Positions 51,231-62,499 of a stretch of 64,000 nucleotides of DNA are shown here, one piece after another (within the stretch, counting starts at the first letter, position 1; each line of letters begins with the position of its first letter). Source of the DNA: Carallia brachiata (Eukaryota > Streptophyta > Magnoliopsida > Malpighiales > Rhizophoraceae); the NCBI GenBank assembly GCA_021464245.1, contig JADCRB010000036.1:3477947-3541946 (forward strand). The letters run 5' to 3'. The notes under the pieces were generated by a model. It was given only the letters and a program-made list of their open reading frames with translations. It did no database searches and was not told the DNA's origin. Both the position numbers and the translations under genes were made by a program.

Positions 51231-53520
51231 GAAACTGCCCTCAATTTCGTACACAGTTCCCCAGGCACAGAAAGACAGGGAGTGACGGACAGAGAGAGAG
51301 AGAGAGAGTTCACCAGAAAACAAAGAAAGAGGGACAGAGTGGGTAGGGAAATTTTTTTAGACCAAAAGAAACCGAAAAAAATTAAAGTTTCAAAATTAGG
51401 TATGTTCGAATATCTTTTTATACAATAAGTCTATAATTTTATATAATAAAATTATTATTTTGTGCAATAATAAAAATTTATATTTTTTTATATTTTTTTT
51501 ATTACACAAAGTAATAGTTTTGTTATACAAAATTATAATTTTGTTAAAAAAAAATTCGAGTAAATGTCCAATTCTAAAAATAATCGCACTCAAGAAACCA
51601 GAGGCAAATCAATGTATACAATTTTTGTGAGTTTTTACATAATTTTTAAAAAATATTATTATATGCAAATTAATTAATTGTTGTGCACCAAATTATGAAA
51701 GATATGTAAAAAAAATTATGATTATCTTTACTCTCCCATCACCGTTCCTCCGTAGCTGCCATTATCCTTTCACGCATGTTTCTGCCCCCTTTCGTACGTG
51801 GTTATCTTATTTCAATTCTGTCTCTCTCAACTCTTTTTCTTCCCGTTGCTTCCTTGAATTGAGCACTCATTTTCGTTGAACCAAAAGTTACTGTTTGGCT
51901 CTAGGTAAATAACAAAAAGTTGCAAGACTTGCAATTGATTAATTTTTCAACCTAGTGACCCAACATCATTTTTTTTTTCCAATTAATTTGAGCACCAACT
52001 ATTCAATGACTAAAATATATTAATTAGGATCTAATGTGTATATTACCGTATAAAATTTTATATTCGTGAATATATACACACACAGAGACAGACTGATCAT
52101 TGTGTTATGTTAGTATCCGTATTTTAGTTTTTCAAGACGTTAGGTGTGTTTGGCAATTTTTAAAAGAAAAGAAAAAAAAATATGTTTTTTATTTATTTTT
52201 TTATAATTTATTTCTTATCCATCCAAATAATTATATTTTATTTTTTTTATAAATTATTATTTATTTTTTTCATAATTTTTTAATTATTATTTTTATTAAT
52301 TATAATATTATTATTACTGTATTATTTTTTTATTTATTTTTTAACTAAAAAATAAAAAAAATTAAAAATAAATAAACAATCAGATTTTTTAAGTCTGATT
52401 GTGTCCGTATTTTAGTCTTGTGTCCGTGTCGCTGATTCAAGGATATTTCTTACCTGTGTTGCAGTTCAAAAAGTCACGTGTTAAAGATGATATATTAATT
52501 TCTGATATTTCAAAAAAAAGGGGAGATTCTTTTCGATCGGCAACCATAAATCTACTGCAAGTCTAACTGATTTTGAACAGATAACATTATATGTAATTTT
52601 AAATAAATAATTATACATATTTTATTTAATGACTTTAATAATTTAATAATTTTTTTATAAATTTAATTATTTATAAATTATATTATTTTATATCTACTTT
52701 TAAGTTACTAAAGTATAATTATTAAAATTTTTTCATTTTAAATTTAGTCCCATTTTATTACTAACTTTTTGTCTACTCCACTAAAATTGCGTTTTACCAA
52801 GCTTTACTTATTGTACCAAAAGTTCCCAGCTCCACCACTGTCATGTTGATGATCACTAATGATTTTTTTGATCACTAATGAAAAATTTCTTTGAAATTGG
52901 GAGACACTTCACAAAATTCCTACCATATTCGTTCACCAGATTATATTATATAATATACAGCACACTCTCCATTGTGTGTGTGTGGTTTTTTTTTTGTTAA
53001 CCTAGAAAATCCTTTTCATGTTTGTTTCATAATGAGAATCAGTTTGATATTTTTCCTCAAAAAAAAAAAAAAAAAAAAAAAGCCAATTCCACTTTACATA
53101 TAGTGGTCTCTCCCCATGCTCAGCGGGTCCCCATGCTGCAATAATGGTCTCTCCCTGCCCTCCAACCCCACTCTTTTGTAAATGACCCCAAAAGCAAACA
53201 CTAAAGCTGCTCTCCTTATTCTAGTAATTATATATAGATATCTTCTTCTTTAATTTTGCAGTAATCTCAAAAGAAGGAAAAGCCAATTCCACTTTACATA
53301 TAGTAACACTTTGCTACTATTTATTTTTTTTCTTCCTATTTTTTTTTTTTCACATTTTGCTGAAAAGAAAGGAAAAAATAAGAAAAAAAAAACAAGAACA
53401 AAACGGAAAGTGGTGAAGTAGCAACTCAAGTACCCAACCATAACTAGTATTATACATTACAGTCCAAAGATTTTCCAGCCACGTGGTACAATCTGCAGGA
53501 GAACTGGCCACGTGTCATAA
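51231..53520. other. AT-rich spacer with repeats
   Basis: Contains a (GA)n run (51287-51309), poly-A/T tracts, and a 26-bp direct repeat (aagccaattccactttacat and following) at about 53081 and 53280. The region 52140-52390 starts gtgtgtttgg and is low-complexity T/A-rich. No gene is recognised; the last few hundred bases are the probable 3' flank of the EXORDIUM-like gene. Confidence 0.5.
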
Positions 53521-54435
53521 TCACAGAAGGGTCTTACATGCACTTGTTTGCGGATCCCACATTGCGGGCAACAGGTATTTCCGTTCGTTGACGCCGTGTG
53601 CGTTGAAGCTAGCTCCCGTGGTCTTATCCAGCAGGACCTTACCCGGATAACCCGGGTACGAACCCGATCCGAATATGCCAGTGCACGCTGAGACCGCCTC
53701 GAGAGGCGCCGTGGGTGGGCCCTGGAAGTACCCATCATTAAATGGGTTGGTGACGGTGTTGGCGAAAAGGGTGGCCAAGTTGATGATCATGCCGTCGACT
53801 CCGACGTCTCCGTTGGGCGCCACCAGCGGCGGCGTTTGAGGGCCGTAAATGGGCTGGTGAAAGGGCCACGCGCACTGGCCGGGGCACTGAATTTCCGAGT
53901 TACCAACCCAGATGTAGGTCCCGCGGCCCGCCCCTCGAGACGACGACCCGTGGGTTCCACACCTGCTCATGCAGAACCCGTCAACGGCGACGTCGCTGGC
54001 GGTCAAGACGACGTTGATGGAGCTCACCGCAAAGTTGACTTTGGACGCCAGGGCCAACAAATGGTTGGCCTTCAGAATTTTTCCAAGCGTGTACTGTTCG
54101 TGGAGAATTTGATGGCCCACCATGAGGGTGCGGGAGCCGCCGCGGTACTTCTCGGTGGTCTTCCACCAGGAGGAGGCGGAGGGGAGCGGCGACCTGACGG
54201 AGCTCAGAGAGTTAACAAAGTCAACGATTACGGACCGTTGGACGGGACTGAACTTGCCGTACCAGATAAGATTAACGGTGATGTTGCCGTTCAAGAGAGC
54301 GCCGTTGTGGTACTTGAGAACCAGAGGCTGCTCTTGGACTAAAGCTGCGAGCTTTCTAGTAGTAGAAACCGAAGGGCAGGCGAAGGAGATGAGGATGAGG
54401 AGAAGGAGAGTGGCAAAATGGTAAATAGAGGCCAT
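53521..54435 (-). CDS. EXORDIUM-like (phosphate-induced protein 1 family) secreted protein
   Basis: An apoplastic protein of the EXO/EXL family, linked in plants to brassinosteroid-dependent growth and carbon-starvation responses; biochemical activity unknown. Single exon, 304 residues, the usual family length. The Met at 54435 ([18 protein letters not shown]) starts a clear signal peptide; an in-frame ATG four codons upstream (54447) is possible but unnecessary. Visible family blocks: [21 protein letters not shown], the SWWKTTEKY region, [40 protein letters not shown], and [20 protein letters not shown]; conserved cysteines are in pairs. It ends [18 protein letters not shown]. It is GC-rich relative to flanks and intact. 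Confidence 0.95.
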   Translation of the reverse strand: MASIYHFATLLLLILISFACPSVSTTRKLAALVQEQPLVLKYHNGALLNGNITVNLIWYGKFSPVQRSVIVDFVNSLSSVRSPLPSASSWWKTTEKYRGGSRTLMVGHQILHEQYTLGKILKANHLLALASKVNFAVSSINVVLTASDVAVDGFCMSRCGTHGSSSRGAGRGTYIWVGNSEIQCPGQCAWPFHQPIYGPQTPPLVAPNGDVGVDGMIINLATLFANTVTNPFNDGYFQGPPTAPLEAVSACTGIFGSGSYPGYPGKVLLDKTTGASFNAHGVNERKYLLPAMWDPQTSACKTLL

Positions 54436-54545
54436 TGGGAAGGGCAAAGAGGGGTTTTGGATTTACTTGTCTGAAGAACTATGTAAAAAGACACGAGTAA
54501 TGGTCTGATGGCCATGACGGAAGAGATGGCGCTCGTCTGGGTGGG

Positions 54546-54553
54546 TATTTATA
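54546..54553 (-). promoter_or_regulatory. TATA box of the EXORDIUM-like gene
   Basis: tataaata on the - strand lies about 111-118 bp upstream of the initiation codon, consistent with a leader of about 80 nt. Upstream of it the sequence includes acgtca (TGACGT-type element) at about 54564. Confidence 0.65.
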
Positions 54554-54599
54554 TGGGAGATTTGACGTAAGGGAGACACAGCTGGTGAGGACCCTCTTT

Positions 54600-57500
54600 T
54601 CAACGTCAAAAGTTTTCAACGTGGAAGGCTGCTATTGGGTTATAACTGCGAAGTTTGAGTCTTGCCAGGCTGTAAGGGTTTGAAAGCGGACGTGGTGGCG
54701 TTCTGGTTTTGGAAAAGGATAGCAATTGGGTTTTGGGGGGAGGGCTTTTATTCAGGATGGAGATTTTCTTGATTAAAGAAAAATCTTTTTTTTTGACATG
54801 ATTAAAGAAAAATCTTTTAGTAATTATGGGGATTTTTTTTTAATCGACCATGCAGCAAAATAGTGGGAGATTAGGAGGTATATGCACAACACAATGTATT
54901 TAAGGACTCATGTGTACTTTTTTTAATTTAATAAAATTTTCGTTAAATTACATCGTAATAATGTATATTTATTTTATTATTTTTGTTGCGTTGTTATTAA
55001 GTGTTTTTTAAATTTTTAATCAAAAATTATGTTAAATAGTAAATTAGAGTAATACTTTTTATTTTTATAAATTTATACTTCTTTTAAAAAATTAAAATTA
55101 ATATGAAAATTGAAGTTTTTAATGGTGTCCTGTTTTTTGGTACATTGTTTTTGATCGCGTCTGGACTTTAATAGTTGGGGCTTTAGAGGTGTGATGAGTG
55201 GGGCTATGGCTTTAACACTCTGTTTGTTGTGCGAAGGAAAAAGAGAGAGGGAAAGAAAAACATAATCATTACTATATTTTTTTTTTATATTTTTTTCTTC
55301 TCATTTTCTACATAACTCCAAATAATTTTATTTTCTCTTCACTTTTTCTCTCACAAATTACTATTCATTTTTTCTTTCACCATACTTTCTTTCTTTCAAT
55401 TTTTCTACCACTACAAACAACTTTATTTTCTCTTCACTTTTTTCTCTCACAAATTACTATTCACTTTCTTTCGCCACACTTTCTTTCTCTCCACTTTCTC
55501 TATCACTTCAAACAATTTTATTTTCTCTTTATTTTCTTTTCTTTTCTCTTCCTTTCCCCACCCTTCCCTCCACTCCAAACACACCATAAGGCTGGGTCTC
55601 AGAAACCGATATGGATGCGAAGGATCATGGTTGCCGACTTAATGGTTGATTTTGACGTAAATTTTGATATTTCTCACAATCTAATACCAAAATGTAATAA
55701 CATCTCTGAACATTTACCATTAGTTCAAAACCCTTTTATGACAATTCTCAATGAGGTAAGTCTGAAGGGGGAACAAAAAATCTATGCGGTGAGGTGGTTG
55801 GATAGATTTTTTGCCTTTTGTATCTTTGTTTGGAAAAGTTGTGTAGATATACAATAATTGTTATAAAATTAATATGTTAAAAATTGAAATTATTAAATTT
55901 TAAAAAATATATAAATCATTAAATTAATTATATATTATATATATCATAAATTGTATAATTGTGTAATAATATTTTTTTTTTCGCACATCCCTATAATCCA
56001 ACTTTACAAAAATAAGAAAACGGCACTAAAAAGTAATTGCCATTCGGTAATAATTGCTGTTGGAGCTTTTTAAGGCGAGCAAAATAGCTTGGACGCACCA
56101 AAAAGTTGCAGTTGTTAAGGCTGTTAAAAAAATGAACCAACTCGAGTTAATTCGATTAATTTAATATAAATTAATTTGAATTCACTAAAATTACTGAAAT
56201 TAAGATTAATTATAATTTTAAAATTTTACAACCCATCAAAGACGAATTAGTTGAGAATTGAGGGATTCAATCCAATACAAACCGCATATATATATATATA
56301 TATATATATAATGGGTGGGCCGAGGGAGAGAAAAAGAGGGAGAGAGAACTTATTATGTCAATTTTAATTAACTTAACAATAATATTTTTGTTCTGTGAAA
56401 ACTTTTGGGTAGTAAGAACATTTTTTTCTCCTTAACTTTGTGTTACAAGCATGCCAGAATATGTAATTTGAGCATCGACAGACATATACGAAGTGACGTA
56501 GGCTCCACATGCTAGGTTATTATATATATATATTATTGTGAATCAAATTTATCGATATCAATCGGACGAGAACTTTGAAATTTCACAAATTTATATACGG
56601 ATTGATCAATAAATTGGTTTTAAAATGCCTTTTACCAAGTAAAATAGATTTAATATAGTCTTTTAATGAATTTTGATCAATTCTTATGAATATTTAAAAT
56701 TGCGAATGGATATAATATATACATTATAATTATAAAGTTCATAAAAATAAATAAAAATATTGATGATTGATGATGTGTATAAATTGAAAAAAAATTATAA
56801 TTTTTTTTTATTGTGCCAATCTGCCAAATCGATCTGATCCAATCCAATCCGTTAATAACAAATTGAATTGAATGAATTTGATTGTATGGTAGATTATGTG
56901 CGGATAAAAAATTATCCAACTTGCTAACAATAAATTGAATACGAATACACTCTCAAATTAATTCAATTTGACCCACGAACACCTCTAACAATTTTAAGAC
57001 AACCATTGTTGGGAGTAAAGGCAATCATATTCATTGTCGCTCTAGTTATTTCGTAGGGGTAAATAAAATTTTCCAAAAAAGTAGTTGTATTTTGACGGTC
57101 AACTGATATTGAGGTCAGTTTGTGAGTTGATGTAGAATTAAGATTGAGAGCTCTACTAAGAAGAAATAAAAAATAATAGTAGAGTAATTATAATAATGAT
57201 TTTAATTTTTAAAAATAATAAAATTTTATTTTTTTAAAATTAAAATTTAAATGTATTTAATATTATACTAATTTTACTTAATAATATCGTAAATCTTGAT
57301 TTAAAAATAATTTTTTTAAAAAATTATTGCTAAATTTTTTTAATGTTTATAATTATTTTATAATTATTTTTTTATATTTTGTAGTTTTTCCTTAAGAGTA
57401 ATTTTTCCCTACAACCCTTAAACTCAAGTTACCAATGCGAACACTAGGAATTCTATTAAAGAAAGAAAAAAAAATTATGTAGCTTCATTTAAATAATTTT

Positions 57501-58170
57501 AAAATAGTTATAAAGTAATATAAACTGTCAGATGATTAAATTTATAAAAAAAAGTTAAGATACTATTGAATAAAACTGCATAACTATTTATTATTATTTA
57601 TAAAAAATTACTTAGTATTATTTATACAAAAATTGACCTAAAATAGATTTTGGTGAGGAGGAATTCTTTTCGACAAAATTAATAATTATTAAAAAGTGAA
57701 GGTTTTTTTATTACCAAACCTAATACCAATTGACAATATTTCAAACGAAAGGAAAATTTTTTTTAATTAATACATATAGTCTTATTCTGAATAAATAAAT
57801 AATCAAATTTTACTGATAAAATTACGTATTACTTGTTGCTATTTAAGTAAATACATATAGTCTTATTCTGAACAAAACTAAAGAATATAAAAAAGTACTG
57901 CTGCAAATTATACTGTTCGAGAATAACTCGCGCTCGTCGTGTTTCATCTCAACGCGAGAAGAATTGAATAATTCTCTTGATTCGTTATTGTCAATGTTCT
58001 CACTTCGCTGCTCATGAGTAGATTAACGTGATTATTAAAATGTTGCACAGGGTATTTGTATTATTTATCGTTAGTTTGAGGTGATTTTTCTAGCATGAAG
58101 TAAAATTTTGGGCGTCATTGTGTTTGATATTTTGTGAAAGTAATAGAAATTTGGTTTGCAAAAAACATTA
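54600..58170. other. Spacer with pyrimidine array and microsatellite
   Basis: No gene is recognised. A pyrimidine-rich imperfect tandem array covers about 55310-55560: about 95-bp units, two full and one partial, each containing ttttctct-cact-ttt followed by cacaaattactattca. A long (AT)n run lies at 56288-56311. The rest is AT-rich. Confidence 0.5.
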
Positions 58171-58410
58171 CTATCCTTTTTTTTTTCATTATTTTTTTCT
58201 TATAATTTATCATTTATTCAAATAATTTTCTTTTTTCAAAATTTTTCTCTTACAATTTTTTTCTCATTTTCTTTCTCATTATTTTTTTTCACAACTTTCT
58301 CATTTATTTAAATAATTTTTTTTCTAACAACATTTTCTCTTACAATTTTTTCCTATTTTTTCATTATTTTTTTTCACAAATTTATCATATACCGAAACAA
58401 TTTTTTTCCA
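58171..58410. repeat. Second pyrimidine-rich tandem array
   Basis: About two and a half imperfect copies of a roughly 90-bp unit (tttctcttacaattttttt, ttctcattattttttttcac, then tcatttatttaaataat). It is similar in composition and layout to the 55.3-kb array, and both end near a caaacacac/caaaaacacac motif, suggesting related mobile or slipped repeats. Confidence 0.6.
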
Positions 58411-59374
58411 ATCCAAAAACACACTATTAAGTTCAGAAACTTTTCGCATTTGTCGCTTTCAACATGGATTATTGGACACTGGACAGAAAGCTGATACACA
58501 TACACGGAGAATGACATACGTTGGTATCATTGTAGAACACAATCGTCACCATAGAGTTCCTATTAAATAATAGAATACTGAAATCATTGTGGGAAATTAC
58601 AGCCAGAATTTTCATATTAAGTATAAAAAACGCTTTAAAAACAATACAAAAAATAAGATTGCTGGGCGACATTACTACCCATTTTTTTGAGTTTTATAAA
58701 GCTTTAAAGCCTAGATATATTGGTGAAGTTTATCGCTCAATTATTGGTCTTATGAAAGCATTCTGATAGTGATGCGTACATGTATTAATTATTTGAACCA
58801 TTGGTTTTTTTTATATTTGTTGGAAAGACTATTTGAACCATTGTTGATTTAATCAGAATTTACTTCTGAATAACAAGTGATAATACAAGACTATGCGTCA
58901 ATACAACATCCGTTGTAATAAACAGGTGATGAAGAAGATTATAACCAAACTTGATAATGGCGGTTAACATATGTGCGTGTGTGCTTGTGCATATTAAATG
59001 TACGAATTTTATAATAATGATCATGGTTTCATTTAATCTTTTCAGAATTTATGTCCAAAGAAGAGAAATACAGATAGATGAAATGAGAAAGTATAAATAA
59101 TACTTTATGATATTATCAAAAAAAAATTATACTGAATACATTGAAAAGTTAGTGGAGCAACTATAATCACGAAAAAATAAATTTTATATTGTCCAATAAA
59201 AGTAATTGACTACTCATTAATTTTACAGCGTTCAATGTACATTACTCCATAACACGGTCTAAATTATTAGACCATAATAATTAATGATTGAGGTAAGAAA
59301 TTCATTGTTAATAATCTTAAATTCAATTAGTCCATAAAATTTAGTTATTATTTTTATATATTTTTTTAAGATGT

Positions 59375-59610
59375 GTTTGTTTAGAGCAAAAAATTTTATA
59401 AGAAAAATTTTTTCTCTTTTCTTTTCTTTATTTCATATAAAATATTTTATAACAAAAAATGATGAAAAAATTTAAATAAAATTTTTTAATAATTAATAAA
59501 AAATTATTATTTTACTAAAAGTATTTTTTTATAAATATTTTAAAAAATAAATTATTTTTTAATAAATAAATGAACCTTTAATAAAAAAAAATTTTCCTCT
59601 AAACAAATAT
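59375..59610. mobile_element. MITE-like inverted repeat
   Basis: A 236-bp AT-rich segment with terminal tttgtttagag (left) and ctctaaacaaa (right), an 11-bp perfect inverted repeat; the inner arms aaaattttataag and aaaaaaaattttcc match less well. No target duplication is resolved. Confidence 0.45.
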
Positions 59611-59765
59611 CGTGTAAGGCCACAAACTTGGGATTGAGACCACAATAATTGCTTACTGAACATCAGGGTCTGGTACGCGGACCAGATCACCAGACTGGAA
59701 CGCCACTAAGGTGTCATCCACACTGCGATTTACCAGCTGAGCTGCCGTGCTAATGGTGGTACTAG
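59611..59765 (-). mobile_element. Possible tRNA-related SINE fragment
   Basis: On the - strand there is an A-box-like agctcagctggt (59732-59743), then within 60 bp a weak B-box-like ggcgttccagt, then a non-tRNA body leading into T-rich sequence. The segment is more GC-rich than its flanks. The B box deviates from consensus and spacing is short, so this is tentative. Confidence 0.3.
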
Positions 59766-62450
59766 ATAACTAGAGGGATGAGGGACAGGAGCCAACTGAG
59801 GAATTGATGGGAGCCATGACATCAGCTAATTTAGCTGTTTGCAGACTTCAATAGCATGCCTGCAAGGCAAGCAAGGCTTTTTAAGTCTAAAGTAATTATA
59901 TAAATACGTAACTTATAATATATAAATAATATAAAATTAATTTAATAATTTATTTTATTTTTTAAAATATAATAAATTTTTCTATGATTTAAATTTTATA
60001 TATCAACTGTATAAGTGCAGTTACGTACTTACTAAATTTTTAATTATGTTTATTATTTCTGGTCCGCCCAAAGATACAAGTAGGTTTCATTAAATTTCTG
60101 TGGGGCCCCAGCTGCGATTCCCGACTATCGACCTGTGATGAGAGCTACCATGCCTAATGAACCCAGAAGACTAGCTCAGCTGCTAAAACTTTAAAAAGTG
60201 ACGTAAAACAATTTCCAAGGGACTCCACGCTGATAGCGAAAAGGACATTCTTTACACGAGACCATCGACGTTTCCTTGTTCATGTTTTGGTGTTGAGTCT
60301 CATTTACCTTTAAATGCAGTGAATTTTGTGTTAAAAAAAAAATGCTGCGACTGTGATTGTTTCTATTATTGTTCTAATTATTAAATGCATATTTTTCAAT
60401 TTTCATGATTAACTGTCATTATAGATCGAATGTTAAGAATATATAATAATTGTGATAATGCAGTGTAAAAAATCCCTATTTGGGTATTTTTATCAACACA
60501 TCCATGTAATTGTTTTGTTGGACTTTTTTATGAAAATTTTTTAATTTAACTCACTTCTCAACTGAGTCGAATTAATTAATGTTAAAATTGAGTAAAAATT
60601 AGAATATAATTAAGTAAGGCTAATTGAATTAAAAACAAAATAAAATTTTCAATCATGTGGCCGAAAGAAGTGTTGGAATTTTCTAGGGGGGTCATGGGGG
60701 GATGGTCCATCAACTTATTAAAGCAAGTGGAATAAAGTTGCAGCTGTCCAAAATAGGCCATTGAAATAGGTCTTTGAAATTCTTTTTAAATTTTGGCGAT
60801 GCTGCTGCCAAGTGCCAAACATAGGCGGCTGGGGTAGGTGCCGACTCTTTGAGCTTTGCCCCCACGTGAAATTCCATTGGGCATGATTTACACATTTAAC
60901 TCCCCGCCCTGTTCTACAAACAGTGCGGAATACATCCGTGAATTTTTATGCAATTTATAGTGCACTATGATTAGTGTAATTGTTTATTATTTTATTATAA
61001 TATGTAATTCATTTTTTTGATTTAAAATAAAAATTTTAAATTTTAATTACTAACTGTCCAGTGACAATGTGAAATTTTTGTTCACGGTATTATAAGAAAA
61101 TTATATATATATAAACTATTTATGCTAAAAAAATAAAACAGGATATAACAGAAATTAAAAAAAAAAACAAGGAGAGGTGAAAAGAAATGTCTGCCGGAAA
61201 TTAAGAGGAGTTTGGGTAACTGGGAAGCCATGTTTCCCGTGCACGTCGGCACAAAAGATGACAAACCCCCGGTCAAAAATTTGGACGATTGACGATGATG
61301 ATGATGATATTGATGGGTTCTTATTAATTATTAGGGATTTAGATAGGATGATGGTCCCCTACTCCCCTCGGACCGAGCATATATACTGTTCTTTTGCATC
61401 ACAATTCAAAGCGCACGCAGCACGGGTTCAAGATCATATCAAAACCTCCCAAATGTTTAATAATTGCATCTCTCCAGGGGCCCCACACTGGATATGCATG
61501 TAGTAAATAATCACTCGTCACGGCCTTGTATATAACCTACGATTTAATTTTTTTATTAAAAAATTATACGGGGCGTCCGTTAACTCAAATGTTATAAACT
61601 CTATCATGTTATTAAAATCAAACTAAAACGATTGATTTGATCAGTTTAATTGAAAACAGATCTCTGTTCTTGTTCGATTTATTCTCTAAAATCGAATAAT
61701 TTGAGAATCGGTTGAAAACTAATCCATTAGTTTTAATTTATCTGGGTCGGTCAAAATCTCAACAATAATATAGTCAATTAGTAGGCTGCCGCATATCACT
61801 TGAATGAGAAAGAAATACTAAAATAAATTGTAACTTTCCTTAGCTTGGAACTTACACCATAGAATTTAGTAAATCAATGTCGAACCATTTGGTCTAAGCC
61901 TCTTGTTGTTTCTCAATGTACAATCAATTATTTTATTACTTGAGCGGCAAAGCGTATTTCTTTTTTGGTGAAATTTTCTTAGTTTATTGATAATATTACA
62001 ATATTAAAAATATAATCTTTTTATTAAAAATATAAAATTAATTCATTATTTTACCTTTTTTGATAACTTAACATTAAAAATTTGTGATGTACTAATATTT
62101 TTTATTTTATATTAAATTATGAAGAACATAAAATTATATTTATTAAAAATCATGTTAATGTTTACAAAACATATTGAATCTCTATAATATATTATATTAA
62201 TCAATTTTAACATATAATAAATTATGTTAAAGTTACCTTTTCCTTAATTACCTACCTATCTTTATTCTTTAATATAGTAATTTATTTTTTAATTTTATGG
62301 TATGTTAAATTATAACTTAAGTATAAAAATCTCTCAAATATAATATTATAACACGTATAAAACTTATATTTTGTATATTATTACACTTTACTCGTTAATA
62401 TTTTTATACAATGTATATATATGTAAAGCGTAAATTTCGAGCCTAAAACA
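59766..62450. other. AT-rich spacer
   Basis: No gene is recognised. Low-complexity AT-rich sequence is interrupted by more balanced stretches at 60050-60300, 60660-60920 and 61180-61500, where short open frames exist but none resembles a known protein or shows splice-consistent extension. Confidence 0.5.
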
Positions 62451-62499
62451 ATTAAACTCGAAAATACAAAAATAAATTACAAATAAATATTTAAAAATA

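Noticed and set aside
52140..52390. MITE beginning gtgtgtttgg
   Set aside because: No inverted partner for the left end; the aatcagatttttt/aagtctgatt hairpin at the right side is short and local.
54436..54447. EXORDIUM-like start four codons upstream (MPFP)
   Set aside because: Possible, but the second Met gives a cleaner signal peptide; the difference is only four residues.
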